A stretch of 64,000 nt of DNA from assembly GCF_902859895.1 (NCBI RefSeq), contig NZ_CADIKM010000001.1, forward strand, positions 434,001-498,000, written 5' to 3'. The position numbers and the translations under genes were made by a program. The notes beneath the pieces were generated by a model, which did not search any database, was not told the DNA's origin, and was given only the letters and a program-made list of their open reading frames with translations. This DNA comes from Pararobbsia alpina. Its GTDB lineage: Bacteria; Pseudomonadota; Gammaproteobacteria; Burkholderiales; Burkholderiaceae. This document shows, in pieces, positions 1-8,619 of the stretch; positions within the stretch are counted from its first letter, which is position 1; every line of letters starts with the position of its first letter.

Positions 1-1
1 C

Positions 2-457
2 TGGATCGTCGCCGTGCTGCTGCTCGTGCTGCTGATCACCTTGCTCGCATGGTGGCAGCGTGAGCCGGTGATGTCGCGCTGGCCGCAGACGGTCGACGTG
101 TACCAGCAGGCGTGCGCGAAACTCGGCTGCGCGGCCCTGCCGCCGCGCAATATCGACCAGCTCCAGATCGAAGCGTCGACCCTCACGCAAAGCACGCAGG
201 CCAACCGGTTCGAATTGTCGATGAACCTGCACAACCGCGCGGCGCTCGCGCTCGCGTGGCCCGCGCTCGAGATCTCGCTGCTCGACGCCAACAACCAGTT
301 GGTGATTCGCCGCGTAGTCAGCCCCGCGGAATATTTGCCGGCCGGCATCGACCTGAATGCCGGCATCGGCGCAAACGCCCGGCAGGCCGTCCGCTTGCAA
401 CTGACCGCGAACGGCGCGGCGCCGGCCAACTACCGTGTATTGATCTTCTATCCCTGA
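2..457 (+). CDS. DUF3426 domain protein, C-terminal part
   Basis: The reading frame is open from the left edge of the window, so the start lies outside. The visible part begins with a hydrophobic segment ([18 protein letters not shown]), a single membrane anchor, followed by about 130 residues of soluble domain ending in YRVLIFYP. The domain resembles the DUF3426 region of MJ0042-type zinc-ribbon proteins found next to tpx in Burkholderia-like genomes; in that family the zinc ribbon is at the N terminus, which would be upstream of this window. The two Cys in [12 protein letters not shown] are typical of the domain. The stop lies 17 nt before the tpx start, so the two genes may share a transcript. 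The function of the family is not known, and the assignment rests on recognition of the fold and gene order. Confidence 0.72.
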   Translation, partial: WIVAVLLLVLLITLLAWWQREPVMSRWPQTVDVYQQACAKLGCAALPPRNIDQLQIEASTLTQSTQANRFELSMNLHNRAALALAWPALEISLLDANNQLVIRRVVSPAEYLPAGIDLNAGIGANARQAVRLQLTANGAAPANYRVLIFYP

Positions 458-474
458 GCAGGCGGAGCAAAGCT

Positions 475-975
475 ATGAGTCAAGTCACCCTGGGCGGCAA
501 CCCGATCGAAGTCGCTGGCACCTTCCCCACCATCGGCCAGCAGGCCCCGGCCTTCTCGCTGGTCGGCAAGACGCTTGCCGACGTCAAGCTCGCCGACTTC
601 GCCGGCAAACGCAAGGTCCTCAACATCGTGCCGAGTCTCGACACACCGACCTGCGCGACCTCGACGCGCAAGTTCAACGAAACCGCAGGCAAGCTCGACA
701 ACACCGTCGTGCTCGTGATCTCGGGCGACCTCCCCTTCGCGGCCTCGCGCTTCTGCACGACCGAAAATCTCGACAACGTGATCACACTGTCGACCTTCCG
801 CGACCCCGCCTTCAAGTCCGCCTACGGCGTCGACGTCAAGAGCGGCCCGCTGAACGGCCTGACCGCACGCGCGGTCGTGGTGCTCGACGAAGACGACAAA
901 GTCCTGCATTCGGAACTGGTCGGCGAAATCAAGAGCGAACCGAACTACGACGCTGCTCTCGCCGCACTCAAGTAG
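475..975 (+). CDS. tpx: Thiol peroxidase Tpx (atypical 2-Cys peroxiredoxin)
   Basis: 166 aa, the normal length for Tpx, which reduces hydroperoxides (lipid peroxides best) using thioredoxin. The peroxidatic cysteine is Cys60 in [10 protein letters not shown], with the conserved Thr/Pro before it. The resolving cysteine is Cys94 in SRFCTTEN, the spacing expected for the intramolecular disulfide of this class. There is no signal peptide; the protein should be cytoplasmic, although E. coli Tpx was first described as periplasmic. The start is the ATG at 475, preceded by GGAG at 464-467. A strong intrinsic terminator lies about 100 nt downstream, so tpx appears to be transcribed alone or with the upstream DUF3426 gene. 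Confidence 0.96.
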   Translation: MSQVTLGGNPIEVAGTFPTIGQQAPAFSLVGKTLADVKLADFAGKRKVLNIVPSLDTPTCATSTRKFNETAGKLDNTVVLVISGDLPFAASRFCTTENLDNVITLSTFRDPAFKSAYGVDVKSGPLNGLTARAVVVLDEDDKVLHSELVGEIKSEPNYDAALAALK

Positions 976-1037
976 GCGTTCCTCATCTGGAGCGATGAAG
1001 GCCGGCAGCCGATGAGCGGTTCAGGCCTCAAAATAAG

Positions 1038-1065
1038 TGCCGATATCCTGTAGGGGATGTCGGCA
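1038..1065 (+). other. Inverted repeat between tpx and the nucleoside kinase gene
   Basis: An 11-bp stem (1038-1048 with 1055-1065, one G:T wobble) closes a 6-nt loop. It lies just upstream of the tpx terminator hairpin and about 57 nt before the kinase start. No U tract follows it, so it is not an intrinsic terminator by itself. It may stabilise the tpx 3' end or form part of the kinase leader. Confidence 0.5.
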
Positions 1066-1074
1066 ACTGTTTCC

Positions 1075-1096
1075 GCCGCGGCCCCCGCGGCTTTTT
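1075..1096 (+). terminator. Intrinsic terminator after tpx
   Basis: Perfect 7-bp G+C-only stem (GCCGCGG at 1075-1081 with CCGCGGC at 1085-1091), a 3-nt loop and a run of five T. It is placed to end the tpx transcript. It lies only about 25 nt before the kinase start, so the kinase needs its own promoter in this short space or readthrough. Confidence 0.8.
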
Positions 1097-1121
1097 CATT
1101 TTTATATCCAAGAGGTTTGAT

Positions 1122-2060
1122 TTGGCTTCGCTGATTTCCGGCTCCATTGCCTACGACACCATCATGACGTTCGAAGGTCGGTTCAAGGAACATATCCTGC
1201 CGGACCAGGTGCATATCCTGAACGTGAGTTTCCTCGTGCCAACGATGCGCCGCGAATTCGGCGGCTGCGCGGGCAATATCGGCTACGCGCTGCACATGCT
1301 CGGCGGCGACGCGCGGATCATGGGCACGGTTGGCGAGCTCGATGCCCAGCCGTACTTAGACCGCCTGAACTCGCTCGGCCTGAGCACCGCGCACGTGCTC
1401 GCGCTGCCGGGCCAGTACACCGCCCAGGCCATGATCACGACGGATCTCGATAACAATCAGATCACCGCCTTCCACCCGGGCGCGATGATGCAGTCGCATC
1501 TGAACAAGATCGAGAAAGAATCCGGCGTCACGCTCGGCATCGTCGCACCCAACGGCCTCGACGGCATGCGCGAACATGCGGCACAATTGGCCGCCGTCGG
1601 TATTCCGTTCGTCTTCGATCCGGGCCAAGGCCTGCCGATCTTGAGCAGCGAGGACCTGCGGCGCATGATTGAACTTGCGACTTACGTGACGGTCAACGAT
1701 TACGAGGCGAAGCTTCTGAGCGACAAGACCGGCTGGTCCGTTGCCGAGATCGCCGCCAAGGTCGATGCGATGATCGTGACGCTCGGAGAACACGGCGCAC
1801 AGGTGCATCATCAAGGTCGTATCGAAGACATTCCTGCCGTCCTGGCAGAACGCGTCGTCGATCCTACCGGCTGCGGTGATGCATTCCGCGGTGGCCTGCT
1901 CCATGGCATTGAGCACGGTTGGGATTGGGCAACCACGGGCCGTCTCGCCAGCCTGATGGGCGCGCTGAAGATCGCTGAACAAGGTCCGCAGAACTATGCG
2001 TTCTCGCGCGATGAGATCGCCGAGCGTTTCAATCGGGCGTTCGGCTATCGCCTGCCGTGA
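1122..2060 (+). CDS. PfkB/ribokinase-family nucleoside kinase
   Basis: 312 aa. The sequence closely follows the ribokinase-family nucleoside kinase known from Burkholderia thailandensis, which phosphorylates adenosine, inosine and guanosine. Visible landmarks are Asp12 in the N-terminal GSIAYDTI motif (substrate contact), the FGGCAGNIGYAL glycine-rich segment near residues 46-57, the ITAFHPGAMM segment, and the second PfkB signature DPTGCGDAFRGG at residues 247-258 with catalytic base Asp253. The predicted role is purine nucleoside salvage using ATP. The only start fitting the conserved N terminus is TTG at 1122, with AGAGG at 1111-1115 as ribosome binding site. The non-AUG start, directly behind the tpx terminator, suggests low or controlled expression. 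Substrate preference among the nucleosides cannot be read from sequence. Confidence 0.9.
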   Translation: MASLISGSIAYDTIMTFEGRFKEHILPDQVHILNVSFLVPTMRREFGGCAGNIGYALHMLGGDARIMGTVGELDAQPYLDRLNSLGLSTAHVLALPGQYTAQAMITTDLDNNQITAFHPGAMMQSHLNKIEKESGVTLGIVAPNGLDGMREHAAQLAAVGIPFVFDPGQGLPILSSEDLRRMIELATYVTVNDYEAKLLSDKTGWSVAEIAAKVDAMIVTLGEHGAQVHHQGRIEDIPAVLAERVVDPTGCGDAFRGGLLHGIEHGWDWATTGRLASLMGALKIAEQGPQNYAFSRDEIAERFNRAFGYRLP

Positions 2061-2082
2061 TTTTTCGGTTATGGAGAAGGGT

Positions 2083-2559
2083 ATGAAAAGCATCATGCGC
2101 CTCGCATCGGCGGTCGCGTTGGTCGGCGCCCTCGCCTTGCAAGGATGTGCAAACTACAGCACCTCGCCCGACGTCTATACGGCCAACGCATCGCAACGCG
2201 AAGAGACAGTTCGCTTCGGCACGCTCGAGAGTGTTCGTGCGGTAAAGATCCAATCGAACGGCGGTCAGCCGAGCGGGCTGGGTGCGGTCGGTGGCGGCGC
2301 GCTGGGTGCGGTGGCCGGCAGCACGATCGGCGGCGGCAACGGCTCGATCCTGACGGCCATCGTCGGCGGTATTGCGGGCGCGGTCGCAGGCAATGCGATC
2401 GAGAACGGCGTTGCGACGCGCAATGGTGTCGAACTCACGGTGCGCCTCGACAACGGCGATCTGCGGGCGATCACCCAGGAGCAGACCGGCGAACTCTTCC
2501 GTGCGGGCGACCGCGTGCGTTTGCTGTCGAGCGCCGGCACGACACGCGTCACGCACTAG
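2083..2559 (+). CDS. Glycine-zipper outer-membrane lipoprotein (SlyB/Pcp-like)
   Basis: 158 aa. A lipoprotein signal peptide is visible, with a positive N terminus, a hydrophobic core (VALVGALAL) and lipobox LQGC placing the lipidated Cys at residue 22. Residues about 65-107 form a glycine-zipper segment (repeated GxxxG/AxxxG such as GGGALGAVAGSTIGGG and VGGIAGAVAGNAIENG), the hallmark of the SlyB/Pcp/17-kDa antigen group. A short beta-rich C-terminal domain follows. The start is the ATG at 2083 because GGAGAAGG at 2073-2080 lies just before it and the signal peptide begins there; an in-frame ORF reaching further upstream overlaps the kinase gene. The likely location is the outer membrane, possibly in stress-related envelope maintenance. 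An intrinsic terminator follows. Confidence 0.88.
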   Translation: MKSIMRLASAVALVGALALQGCANYSTSPDVYTANASQREETVRFGTLESVRAVKIQSNGGQPSGLGAVGGGALGAVAGSTIGGGNGSILTAIVGGIAGAVAGNAIENGVATRNGVELTVRLDNGDLRAITQEQTGELFRAGDRVRLLSSAGTTRVTH

Positions 2560-2586
2560 GCGGCGCAAGATCGCAGTACCCGCTGG

Positions 2587-2618
2587 AGCGGCGATGCAGC
2601 CATGCGTCGCCGCTTTTT
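2587..2618 (+). terminator. Intrinsic terminator after the SlyB-like gene
   Basis: A 12-bp stem (2587-2598 with 2603-2614, one G:T wobble) closes a GCCA loop and is followed by a short T run ending at 2618. Confidence 0.85.
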
Positions 2619-2742
2619 CTTGCCCCCTTGTTTCGCGGGGCATCTCTTGTCTCTCGTCCCGACTCTCGCTTCCCGTTACCTGCATCCCCAGTCGCCCCAC
2701 GCCTCGCGTCTGCGTCTTGTCGTTGAGCAAAAGCGCAGGCCG

Positions 2743-2780
2743 AAAAAAAATCCCGCCTGCCGGCGAACCGGCGGCGGGAT
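2743..2780 (-). terminator. Intrinsic terminator of the histone H1-like gene
   Basis: A long G+C-rich hairpin (2750-2780, arms ATCCCGCC and GGCGGGAT plus an inner GCCGG/CCGGC pair with one bulge, loop CGAA). On the minus strand it is followed by eight T (A run 2743-2750 on the plus strand). It lies about 70 nt beyond the stop of the H1-like gene. Confidence 0.88.
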
Positions 2781-2848
2781 CGGATTGAGTAGGCCTACTC
2801 AATCAGTGACGCGCACGAAGCGTGTCGGCTTTTGCTGCAACGAACGGC

Positions 2849-3424
2849 TTACGGACGGCTGCCGGTCGGGAACGGCCATGCTGCCGCCGGGTTCAACGCG
2901 GTCTTCACTGCGTTGGCCGGTGCCGTGGGTGCGACGGTGGAAGACGCTGCAGGGGCAGCGGCGGCAGGAGCCGCCGCCTTTTTCGCAGCGGCCTTCTTGG
3001 CAGCAGGAGCCTTCTTCGCGGCAGCCTTCTTGGCAGCAGCCTTCTTGGCAGGCGCCTTCTTCGCAGCGGCCTTCTTCGCCGGTGCAGCCTTCTTCGCAGC
3101 AGCCTTCTTCGCTACGACCTTCTTGGCCGCAACCTTCTTGACGGCAACCTTCTTCGCTGCGGCCTTCTTGGCCGGCGCAGCCTTCTTCGCTACAACCTTC
3201 TTCGCAACAACCTTCTTCGCTGCAACCTTCTTCGCTGCAACCTTCTTCGCAGCAACCTTCTTCACGGCAACTTTCTTTGCCGCGACTTTCTTGGCCGCAA
3301 CCTTCTTCACTGCGACCTTCTTCACGGCAACCTTCTTCGTTGCAACCTTCTTGGCTGCGACTTTCTTCACGGCAACTTTCTTAGCCGGGGCTTTCTTCGC
3401 AGCAGTTTTCTTGGCGGTAGCCAT
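2849..3424 (-). CDS. Histone H1-like Lys/Ala-rich DNA-binding protein
   Basis: 191 aa. From residue 4 to about 145 the protein is almost entirely Lys, Ala and Val in repeats of the form AAKKVAxKKVAAKK, with occasional Pro (APAKK). An Ala/Pro-rich tail ends in FPTGSRP. This matches the histone H1-like (HctB/AlgP type) proteins of beta-proteobacteria, which bind and compact DNA without sequence specificity. The gene starts with ATG at 3424 behind a GGAG ribosome binding site and has its own terminator. The DNA is a chain of imperfect 12-15-bp repeats, so length variation between strains is expected by slippage. Long opposite-strand ORFs here are products of the repeat. The exact role (nucleoid structure or gene regulation) is not determined. 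Confidence 0.9.
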   Translation of the reverse strand: MATAKKTAAKKAPAKKVAVKKVAAKKVATKKVAVKKVAVKKVAAKKVAAKKVAVKKVAAKKVAAKKVAAKKVVAKKVVAKKAAPAKKAAAKKVAVKKVAAKKVVAKKAAAKKAAPAKKAAAKKAPAKKAAAKKAAAKKAPAAKKAAAKKAAAPAAAAPAASSTVAPTAPANAVKTALNPAAAWPFPTGSRP

Positions 3425-3883
3425 TTTTTTGCTCCTTCAGGTTTCAAGTAAGAGTCGAACAAACCACACCCATCATCAAAACCCGCTTCCCGAGAGCGCG
3501 CACACGGGCACGCCCGCTACGAAGCGGGCCATTCATCGGCGTACGCGGTTCGACGTGCTTACGCTAATGAATACGGCAAGGCGCACACGGTCTCTTCGGA
3601 CCGTGCGCGCCAAATACGAACCAGCAATCTGGCCGGCGATAGTCGTTTGATCAAGCCGTCCGCCTTGCGGCCGGCTTTAATACGGGGGTAGTAGGCCCGA
3701 CCCACTGAAGGGCTGGCAAAGTGCATATCATCGTCGTGCGGGGCTCGTAAGCCACTCGGCGCGCTTTGCATTCAGGCGACCATGCTCCACAAAACTCGTT
3801 TGCATCGACATCGCGGGATGCCCACACGATGCCGACACATTCAAACTCCCCAAATCAACACTGCCACAGCCGGGCAAGCGAGC
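3425..3883. other. Intergenic region between the H1-like gene and nrdB, no gene seen
   Basis: 459 bp between the start of the H1-like gene and the nrdB stop, both on the minus strand. It should hold the H1-like promoter and the 3' end of the nrdB transcript. A hairpin with a 13-bp stem (3580-3592 with 3599-3611, one mismatch) and a 6-nt loop is present without a clear T run, and a short CCCGC/GCGGG hairpin lies near 3518-3532. Small open frames here show no recognisable protein. Confidence 0.55.
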
Positions 3884-5122
3884 TCACTCCCAGCTCAACG
3901 CGCCGCCCGTTTGATATTCGATCACGCGTGTCTCGAAGAAATTGCGTTCCTTCTTCAGATCGATCATCTCGCTCATCCACGGGAACGGATTCTCTTCGTT
4001 CGGGAAAAGCGCATCAAGACCAATTTGCTGGCAACGGCGGTTCGCGATGAAGCGCAGGTAGCTCTTGAACATCGACGCGTTCAGGCCCAACACACCGCGA
4101 GGCATCGTGTCCTCGGCGTAGCGGTACTCGAGTTCGACCGCCTGCTGGAAGATCGCGTTGAGTTCGGCGCGGAACGCCGGCGTCCAGAGATGCGGATTCT
4201 CGAGCTTGAGCTGGTTGATCAGGTCGATGCCGAAATTGCAGTGCATCGATTCGTCGCGCAGGATGTATTGGTACTGCTCTGCGGCGCCAGTCATCTTGTT
4301 CTGGCGGCCGAGCGCAAGGATCTGGGTAAAGCCAACGTAAAAGAACAGGCCTTCCATGATGCAGGCGAACACGATCAGCGACTTGAGCAGTTGCTGGTCG
4401 GTTTCGGGCGTGCCGGTCTTGAACGATGGATCGGTCAGCACCGTGATGAACGGGATGAGGAACTCGTCCTTGGCGCGAATCGATTCGACTTCGTTGTACG
4501 CGTTGAAGATTTCGCTCTCGTCGAGCCCGAGCGACTCGACGATGTATTGATAGGCGTGCGTGTGGATCGCTTCCTCGAATGCCTGGCGCAGCAGGAACTG
4601 GCGGCATTCGGGTGCGGTGATATGGCGATAGGTGCCGAGCACGATATTGTTCGCGGCCAGCGAATCGGCGGTCACGAAGAAGCCGAGGTTGCGCTTGACC
4701 AGACGGCGTTCGTCGTCGGTCAGGCCGTTCGGGTCCTTCCAGAGCGCGATGTCGCGCGACATGTTCACTTCCTGCGGCATCCAGTGGTTCGCGCAGCCGG
4801 CCAGGTATTTTTCCCAGGCCCACTTGTACTTGAACGGCACGAGCTGATTGACGTCGGTCTTGCCGTTGATGATGCGCTTGTCCGCAACGTTCACACGCTT
4901 CGCGGTCAGTTCTTCGGAAGCGGGAGTCGAGGTCGTGGCGGCCAAGGGAGGTGTCGCGATGTCGAGCGCGAAGATGTCTTGCGGAAGGGAAGCGTGCTGA
5001 GCTGCAATCCGAGTCGATGCAGAGAGAGTCGCGATGGCGGCTCCAGCGGGTGCGCGCAATGCGTTTGCTTGCTCGCCGCTCGCGGGAGTTACGGCCGTGT
5101 TCTCGTCATCCCAGTTGAGCAT
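3884..5122 (-). CDS. nrdB: Ribonucleotide reductase class I, small (beta) subunit
   Basis: 412 aa. It carries the di-iron and tyrosyl-radical site needed by NrdA to reduce ribonucleoside diphosphates. Metal ligands fit Asp153 (TADSLAANN), Glu184 and His187 (EEAIHTHAY), Glu257 (IMEGLFF), Glu291 and His294 (RDESMHCNF). The radical Tyr191 is present four residues after His187, so this is not the Chlamydia-type class Ic enzyme, which has Phe there. The C-terminal tail GGALSWE is the usual docking peptide for NrdA. Compared with E. coli NrdB there is an N-terminal extension of about 80 residues, Ala-rich and probably unstructured, as in related beta-proteobacteria. The start is ATG at 5122 with AAGGTGA just upstream. 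nrdB follows nrdA on the same strand after 428 bp. Confidence 0.97.
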   Translation of the reverse strand: MLNWDDENTAVTPASGEQANALRAPAGAAIATLSASTRIAAQHASLPQDIFALDIATPPLAATTSTPASEELTAKRVNVADKRIINGKTDVNQLVPFKYKWAWEKYLAGCANHWMPQEVNMSRDIALWKDPNGLTDDERRLVKRNLGFFVTADSLAANNIVLGTYRHITAPECRQFLLRQAFEEAIHTHAYQYIVESLGLDESEIFNAYNEVESIRAKDEFLIPFITVLTDPSFKTGTPETDQQLLKSLIVFACIMEGLFFYVGFTQILALGRQNKMTGAAEQYQYILRDESMHCNFGIDLINQLKLENPHLWTPAFRAELNAIFQQAVELEYRYAEDTMPRGVLGLNASMFKSYLRFIANRRCQQIGLDALFPNEENPFPWMSEMIDLKKERNFFETRVIEYQTGGALSWE

Positions 5123-5550
5123 GAATGTTCACCTTCAAGTTAGAACGGTTTGTACCATCTTTTCATCTGCGTTAAAAGGCTTCGCTGATGAAAATCCATG
5201 TTTTTGTTCGTGTGCTGCGACCTTCCTACAACACTCGCGCTCACCCATCGTCATCGTCAGCATGAGCACCGCATCGATTGCATGTGTCGGGCATCGTGAA
5301 GTGATGTCGCGTTGCACGTATCGTCGATGCTTCGATGACCTGCGAAGCGCTCTGCCGAGTGAGTCGGATATCAGCTCGACAGTGATAGGAAGGCGCTCAG
5401 GACATGAGCCACGAAGCGGGTGGAGTGCATGCTCGGGAAGCGTGAGCCGGAGCTCACGCGACCGCTTCATGCAAGCGACCTCATGCAAGCGACCTCATGC
5501 AAGCGACCTCATGCGATCCACCTCATGAGATCCGCTCGTCGCGATCCACC
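5123..5550. other. nrdA-nrdB intergenic region with hairpin and tandem repeats
   Basis: 428 bp separate nrdA (upstream on the minus strand) from nrdB. From nrdA outwards it holds five tandem 14-bp units (5468-5537), then a perfect 8-bp hairpin with loop CGGA (5440-5459), then about 320 bp leading to the nrdB ribosome binding site. A minus-strand ORF (5135-5488) has no recognisable family and overlaps the repeats; I do not call it a gene. No NrdR-like box was found by eye here. Confidence 0.6.
5468..5537. repeat. 14-bp tandem repeat, five units
   Basis: Three identical units CATGCAAGCGACCT at 5468-5481, 5482-5495 and 5496-5509, followed by two degenerate units at 5510-5523 and 5524-5537. The unit is not a multiple of three and lies outside any called gene, directly after the nrdA stop. 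Confidence 0.92.
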
Positions 5551-8500
5551 TTACTGGCAGGCTTCGCACTCGTCGAAGCCGGGGTCTCCCGGCCGCATCA
5601 TGCACACCGGGCCCGCGATCTCTTCATCGCTGAGCGCCGCGCCCGCGTCCAGCACGATGGCGGACGAAGCCGCCGCCGGTGCCGGGCTCTTTGCTACTGC
5701 TGTCGCAAACGCTGCGCCTGCCGTGGCCGAAGGTGCGGCACCTGCGAGCACGCCGCTGCCGACGTGCGCCGCGATGCTCGAACCGCCGAGACCCAGACCG
5801 CCACCACCCACGCCACCGTCGCCGCTCGGCACCGCGTTCAGCGCGCCGTGCGCGACCGTCGATTTCTCGACATGGGTCGCCGCCATCGTGCGCAGGTAGT
5901 AGGTCGTCTTGAGACCGCGCAGCCATGCAAGCTTGTAGACCTCGTCGAGCTTCTTGCCCGACGCGCCCGCCATATAGATATTGAGCGACTGTGCTTGGTC
6001 GATCCACTTCTGGCGGCGCGACGCGGCTTCGACGAGCCACTTCGGATCGACTTCGAACGCCGTCGCGTAGATGCTGCGCAGGTCCGCCGGGATCCGGTCG
6101 ATGCGCGAGAGGGTGCCGTCGAAGTACTTGAGATCGGCGACCATCACTTCGTCCCAGAGGCCGCGCGCTTTCAGGTCGCGCACCAGGTACTCGTTGACGA
6201 CCGTGAACTCGCCCGAGAGATTCGATTTGACGTAGAGGTTCTGATACGTCGGTTCGATGCAGGCGGATACCCCGATGATGTTCGAGATCGTCGCGGTCGG
6301 CGCGATCGCGACGCAGTTCGAGTTACGCATGCCGTATTCAGCGATCCGCGAACGCAGCGCATCCCAGTCCATCGTGCTCGACGTATCGACTTCGACATAG
6401 CCGCCGCGCTCGTCGGCGAGCAGCTTGAGCGTGTCCTGCGGGAGGATGCCGCGATCCCACAGCGAACCGCGGTAGCTCGAGTAGCGGCCGCGCTCGGCAG
6501 CGAGTTCGGTCGAGGCCCAGTAGGCGTAGTAACAGACCGCTTCCATCGAAAGGTCGGCGAACTCGACGGCGGAGTCCGACGCATACGGCGTGCGCAGCAG
6601 GTGCAGGCTGTCCTGGAAGCCCATGATGCCCAGGCCCACCGGACGATGCTTGAGGTTCGAGTTGCGCGCCTTGGCGACGGCGTAATAGTTGATGTCGATC
6701 ACGTTGTCGAGCATGCGCATCGCGACCGAGATCGTCTTCTTGAGCTTGTCGTGATCGAGCACCAGTGCGTCGCCTTCCTGCTTCAGATGCGCGACGAGGT
6801 TGACCGAACCGAGGTTGCAGACGGCGATTTCCGTGTCGCTCGTGTTCAGCGTGATTTCGGTGCAGAGGTTCGACGAATGGACGACACCGACGTGCTGTTG
6901 CGGCGAACGCACATTGCACGGATCCTTGAACGTGATCCACGGGTGGCCGGTTTCGAACAGCATGCCCAGCATCTTGCGCCAGAGCTGGGCAGCCGGAACC
7001 TTGCGGAACAGCTTGAGCTCGCCGCGCGCGACTTTCTCTTCATAGCCGACATAGGCCTTCTCGAACTCGGCGCCGAACTTGTCGTGCAGGTCCGGGCAGG
7101 TCGACGGCGAGAACAGCGTCCACTCACCGTTTTCGTGGACGCGCTTCATGAACAGGTCCGGAATCCAGTTCGCGGTGTTCATGTCGTGCGTGCGGCGGCG
7201 ATCGTCGCCCGTGTTCTTGCGCAGCTCGAGGAATTCCTCGATGTCGAGGTGCCACGTCTCCAGGTAGGCGCAGACCGCGCCCTTGCGCTTGCCGCCCTGG
7301 TTCACCGCGACGGCCGTGTCGTTGACGACCTTCAGGAACGGCACCACGCCTTGCGATTTGCCGTTCGTGCCCTTGATGTGCGAGCCGAGTGCGCGCACGC
7401 GCGTCCAGTCGTTGCCGAGGCCGCCCGCGAATTTCGAGAGCAGCGCGTTTTCCTTGAGTCCTTCATAGATGCCGTCGAGATCGTCGGCGATCGTCGTCAG
7501 GTAGCACGACGAGAGTTGCGAACGGCGCGTGCCCGAGTTGAACAGCGTCGGTGTCGAGCTCATGAAGTCGAAGCTCGACAGCACGTTGTAAAACTCGATT
7601 GCGCGCGCCTCGCGGTCGATCTCGCCGAGCGCGAGGCCCATCGACACACGCATGAAGAATGCCTGCGGCAATTCGATGCGCACGCCGTCGTGGTGCAGGA
7701 AGTAGCGATCGTAGAGCGTCTGCAGGCCGAGATAGCCGAACTGCAGGTCGCGGTTCGCATCGAGCGCGGCGCCGAGCCGCTTCAGGTCGAATTGTGCCAG
7801 CTTCTCATCGAGCAACTCGGCGTCGATCCCGCGCTTGATGAACTGCGGGAAGTATTCCGCATAACGGGTCGACATCTCGGCGGGCATGACTTCCTCGCCG
7901 AGGATTTCACGACGGATCGTGTGCAGCAGGATGCGCGCGGTCGCCTGGCTGTAGGCCGGCTCCTTTTCGATCATCGTGCGCGATGCAAGGATCGCCGAAT
8001 CGTAGACTTGCGTGATCGGTACGCCGTCGTAAAGATTCTTGACCGTCTCCGCGACGATCGGCTCCGGCTTCACGGCTTCGCCGAGATTTTCACAGGCCGA
8101 GGCGATCAGCGACTTGAGCGCGCTCATGTCGAGCGGGCGCGCGACGCCGTTGTCGACCACATTGATGCCGTGCGACGGCTGCGGATCGGGTTCGTGCGCG
8201 CGCTCCTGCGAACGCTTTTCGCGATAGAGCACGTAGGCGCGCGCGACGTTGTGCTCGCCGGCACGCATCAACGCGAGTTCGACCTGGTCCTGGATGTCTT
8301 CTATATGAAACGTGCCGCCGTTGGGGCGGCTGCGCACGAGTGCGCGCACGACGCTTTGCGTCATCTGCTCGACCAGCTCGCGCACGCGCGCGGAACCGGC
8401 GCCCTGCCCGCCGTTTACGGCGAGGAAGGCCTTCGTGACGGCGATGGCGATCTTCGACGGTTCGAAGGCGACCACCGAGCCATTGCGGCGGATCACCTTG

Positions 8501-8619
8501 TAGTCGGCATAGGCCGACGAAGGGGCGAGCGGCTGAGCGCCCGGCGCATTGCCGAGGCGGCCGGCTCCTTCGGCGAGCGACTGTCCTGGCGACGTCGTCG
8601 TCACGTTTTCGGTCTGCAT
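5551..8619 (-). CDS. nrdA: Ribonucleotide reductase class I, large (alpha) subunit
   Basis: 1022 aa. It reduces ribonucleoside diphosphates to deoxyribonucleotides with NrdB. An ATP-cone allosteric domain occupies about residues 40-140 (KVIRRNGSVVAFEPSKIAIAV). Active-site residues are Cys372 (LSSCYL), Asn584, Cys586 and Glu588 (SNLCTE) and Cys601 (AVCNLG). The C-terminal tail ends in CEACQ, the redox-active pair re-reduced by thioredoxin or glutaredoxin. The start chosen is ATG at 8619 (MQTENV), with AGGAG 8-12 nt upstream. The frame stays open for a further 129 codons to 9006, but that stretch has no conserved character and overlaps the leader hairpin. The subunit is longer than E. coli NrdA (761 aa) because of an N-terminal extension and insertions. 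Two NrdR-like boxes lie about 350 nt upstream. Confidence 0.96.
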   Translation of the reverse strand: MQTENVTTTSPGQSLAEGAGRLGNAPGAQPLAPSSAYADYKVIRRNGSVVAFEPSKIAIAVTKAFLAVNGGQGAGSARVRELVEQMTQSVVRALVRSRPNGGTFHIEDIQDQVELALMRAGEHNVARAYVLYREKRSQERAHEPDPQPSHGINVVDNGVARPLDMSALKSLIASACENLGEAVKPEPIVAETVKNLYDGVPITQVYDSAILASRTMIEKEPAYSQATARILLHTIRREILGEEVMPAEMSTRYAEYFPQFIKRGIDAELLDEKLAQFDLKRLGAALDANRDLQFGYLGLQTLYDRYFLHHDGVRIELPQAFFMRVSMGLALGEIDREARAIEFYNVLSSFDFMSSTPTLFNSGTRRSQLSSCYLTTIADDLDGIYEGLKENALLSKFAGGLGNDWTRVRALGSHIKGTNGKSQGVVPFLKVVNDTAVAVNQGGKRKGAVCAYLETWHLDIEEFLELRKNTGDDRRRTHDMNTANWIPDLFMKRVHENGEWTLFSPSTCPDLHDKFGAEFEKAYVGYEEKVARGELKLFRKVPAAQLWRKMLGMLFETGHPWITFKDPCNVRSPQQHVGVVHSSNLCTEITLNTSDTEIAVCNLGSVNLVAHLKQEGDALVLDHDKLKKTISVAMRMLDNVIDINYYAVAKARNSNLKHRPVGLGIMGFQDSLHLLRTPYASDSAVEFADLSMEAVCYYAYWASTELAAERGRYSSYRGSLWDRGILPQDTLKLLADERGGYVEVDTSSTMDWDALRSRIAEYGMRNSNCVAIAPTATISNIIGVSACIEPTYQNLYVKSNLSGEFTVVNEYLVRDLKARGLWDEVMVADLKYFDGTLSRIDRIPADLRSIYATAFEVDPKWLVEAASRRQKWIDQAQSLNIYMAGASGKKLDEVYKLAWLRGLKTTYYLRTMAATHVEKSTVAHGALNAVPSGDGGVGGGGLGLGGSSIAAHVGSGVLAGAAPSATAGAAFATAVAKSPAPAAASSAIVLDAGAALSDEEIAGPVCMMRPGDPGFDECEACQ

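Noticed and set aside
2832-3650. Plus-strand ORF with repeated AAFFAAT-type sequence opposite the H1-like gene
   Set aside because: Direct consequence of reading the KKA repeats on the other strand; composition is not protein-like.
3884-5122. Class Ic (Chlamydia-type, Mn/Fe) NrdB
   Set aside because: The radical tyrosine is present at residue 191; class Ic enzymes have Phe at this position.
5135-5488. 117-aa minus-strand ORF between nrdA and nrdB
   Set aside because: No family resemblance, no ribosome binding site, and its start lies inside the tandem repeats.
5468-5537. CRISPR array
   Set aside because: Units of 14 bp are directly joined without spacers; it is a simple tandem repeat.
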